From positions 1 through 5,055 of the forward strand of contig JAKLDX010000094.1 of assembly GCA_022703295.1 (NCBI GenBank): a stretch of DNA of 5,055 nucleotides. The letters run 5' to 3'. The notes beneath the pieces were generated by a model. The model was not told the origin of the DNA. It saw nothing but the letters and a program-made list of their open reading frames with translations, and ran no database searches. Every line of letters starts with the position of its first letter. Position 1 is the first letter of the stretch. The DNA is from Candidatus Omnitrophota bacterium (GTDB lineage Bacteria > Omnitrophota > Gorgyraeia > 2-01-FULL-45-10). Below are positions 4,443 to 5,055 of this stretch, piece after piece. The translations under genes and the position numbers were made by a program.

Positions 4443-5055
4443 TTACAGATCATACACCCTTTTAAATAATTTCTCGTTCTCGATATCTACAACCTCTAAA
4501 CATGCACATAACGAACCAGCAAATGTTTCTTCATCATGAAAACCAGTTTTATGACCTTTTCTTTTTTTAACTGCATAATAGAATAATCTAATAAAATCAT
4601 GCCCACAGGCCTTTAACCTATAGTCAGTTGATAAGCAAGCGCTTATATCTTCAATCTCTTTTATAAAAATATTCAGATCCCTTATCTTGCTGTTACGCAT
4701 TAAATATTTAGCAACAAAATGTTTCTCATTAAAAGAGATGCTGTTCCCATTAAAAATAATATCTGATCTAAAATCCACCCATTGCATACCCCAACCTAAA
4801 CGTTAATTAGCAAGCCTAATCTTGAATAATTTTTGAAGAATATCAATCATTTGTGTTATTAACTTTTTTATCGGTATTGGATATCCTAATAAAACAACTT
4901 CGAGAAATTTTCCCATGGGCTTTTCTGTAAAAAGATAGATTTCAAGCGATATATAATCAGTGTATCCCAAAAATGAATTGCGATGCTTTACCGATAAATA
5001 CTCATCAAAGTCCAAATCAACAATACACAAACCCCTCGCTTCTTTATCTTTCACT
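4443..5055 (-). pseudogene. Broken DUF4435 (TOPRIM-like, AriB-related) gene, open at the right edge
   Basis: Two stretches in the same frame, from the window edge (5054) to a TAA at 4803-4805 and from 4802 to a TAA at 4443-4445, read as one protein. The first (83 residues seen) has GLCIVDLDFDEYL with an Asp-x-Asp pair (residues 13 and 15), then GYTDYISLE. This resembles the IVDxDFD ... TDxxxLE segment of DUF4435 proteins. The second continues RLGWGMQW and ends with CGHDFIRLFYYAV and a 'KLFKRVYDL' tail, resembling the GHDL and terminal helices of that family. DUF4435 includes AriB, the nuclease effector of the PARIS anti-phage system, usually encoded after an AAA ATPase (AriA). The N-terminus, with the TOPRIM glutamate, lies off the window. 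Sampled rows are 30-35% G+C, against about 60% in a sampled row of trpB. Family assignment is from motif memory. A sequencing error or two separate short proteins are alternatives. Confidence 0.6.

Noticed and set aside
4207..4539. Plus-strand 110-codon frame across repeat copy B
   Set aside because: It runs antisense to the DUF6132-like gene, crosses the repeats and ends inside the broken DUF4435 gene. Its composition is low in complexity and proline-rich.
4443..4787. Independent 114-residue hypothetical protein
   Set aside because: It is in the same frame as the preceding stretch, and the residues between stop and ATG (RLGWG) continue the DUF4435-like protein. A free-standing gene is less likely, though translation restart cannot be excluded.

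Overview
The window carries the distal part of a tryptophan-biosynthesis operon on the minus strand, in the order trpD, trpC, trpF, trpB (about 3780 down to 80). Upstream of it (about 3870-5055) is a repeat-laden, accessory-looking region. The trp proteins are ordinary bacterial types. The intergenic repeats and the mix of a normal trp operon with repeat-rich spacers suggest an uncultured environmental bacterium. Omnitrophota-like is my best guess, but the window has no marker gene that proves it.

Layout in transcription order (right to left). (1) 5055-4443: an A+T-rich gene, open at the right edge and split by one in-frame TAA. Both halves read as one DUF4435 (TOPRIM-like) protein, the family that includes AriB of the PARIS anti-phage system. 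(2) 4442-4320: a repeat-rich spacer with G-rich tandem 14-mers, a small hairpin and copy B of a 32-bp repeat. (3) 4319-4161: a 52-residue, two-helix membrane protein with a Cys-x4-Cys-Pro loop that resembles DUF6132. Copy A of the same 32-bp repeat begins at its stop codon. (4) 4160-3781: about 380 bases without a convincing gene. This stretch holds a diverged direct repeat, AAAATTTT boxes, a reasonable sigma-70-type promoter and a TTGATATCAA palindrome. (5) 3780-80: trpD, trpC, trpF and trpB. trpD/trpC and trpF/trpB are tightly packed (1-nt gap and 1-nt overlap). trpC and trpF are separated by 122 bases of A+T-rich inverted repeat. (6) 79-1: downstream of trpB, two inverted repeats and the edge of the window.

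The four enzymes catalyse consecutive steps from anthranilate to tryptophan: TrpD adds phosphoribosyl, TrpF isomerises, TrpC closes the indole ring and TrpB condenses indole with serine. trpE and trpG (anthranilate synthase) are not upstream where they often lie. trpA is not visible and could lie beyond the left edge.

The points most worth attention are the broken DUF4435 gene, the small DUF6132-like gene bracketed by direct repeats that differ only by transitions, and the trpC-trpF hairpin whose apex shares a sequence core with one of those repeats. I did not find a clearly novel complete system in the window.
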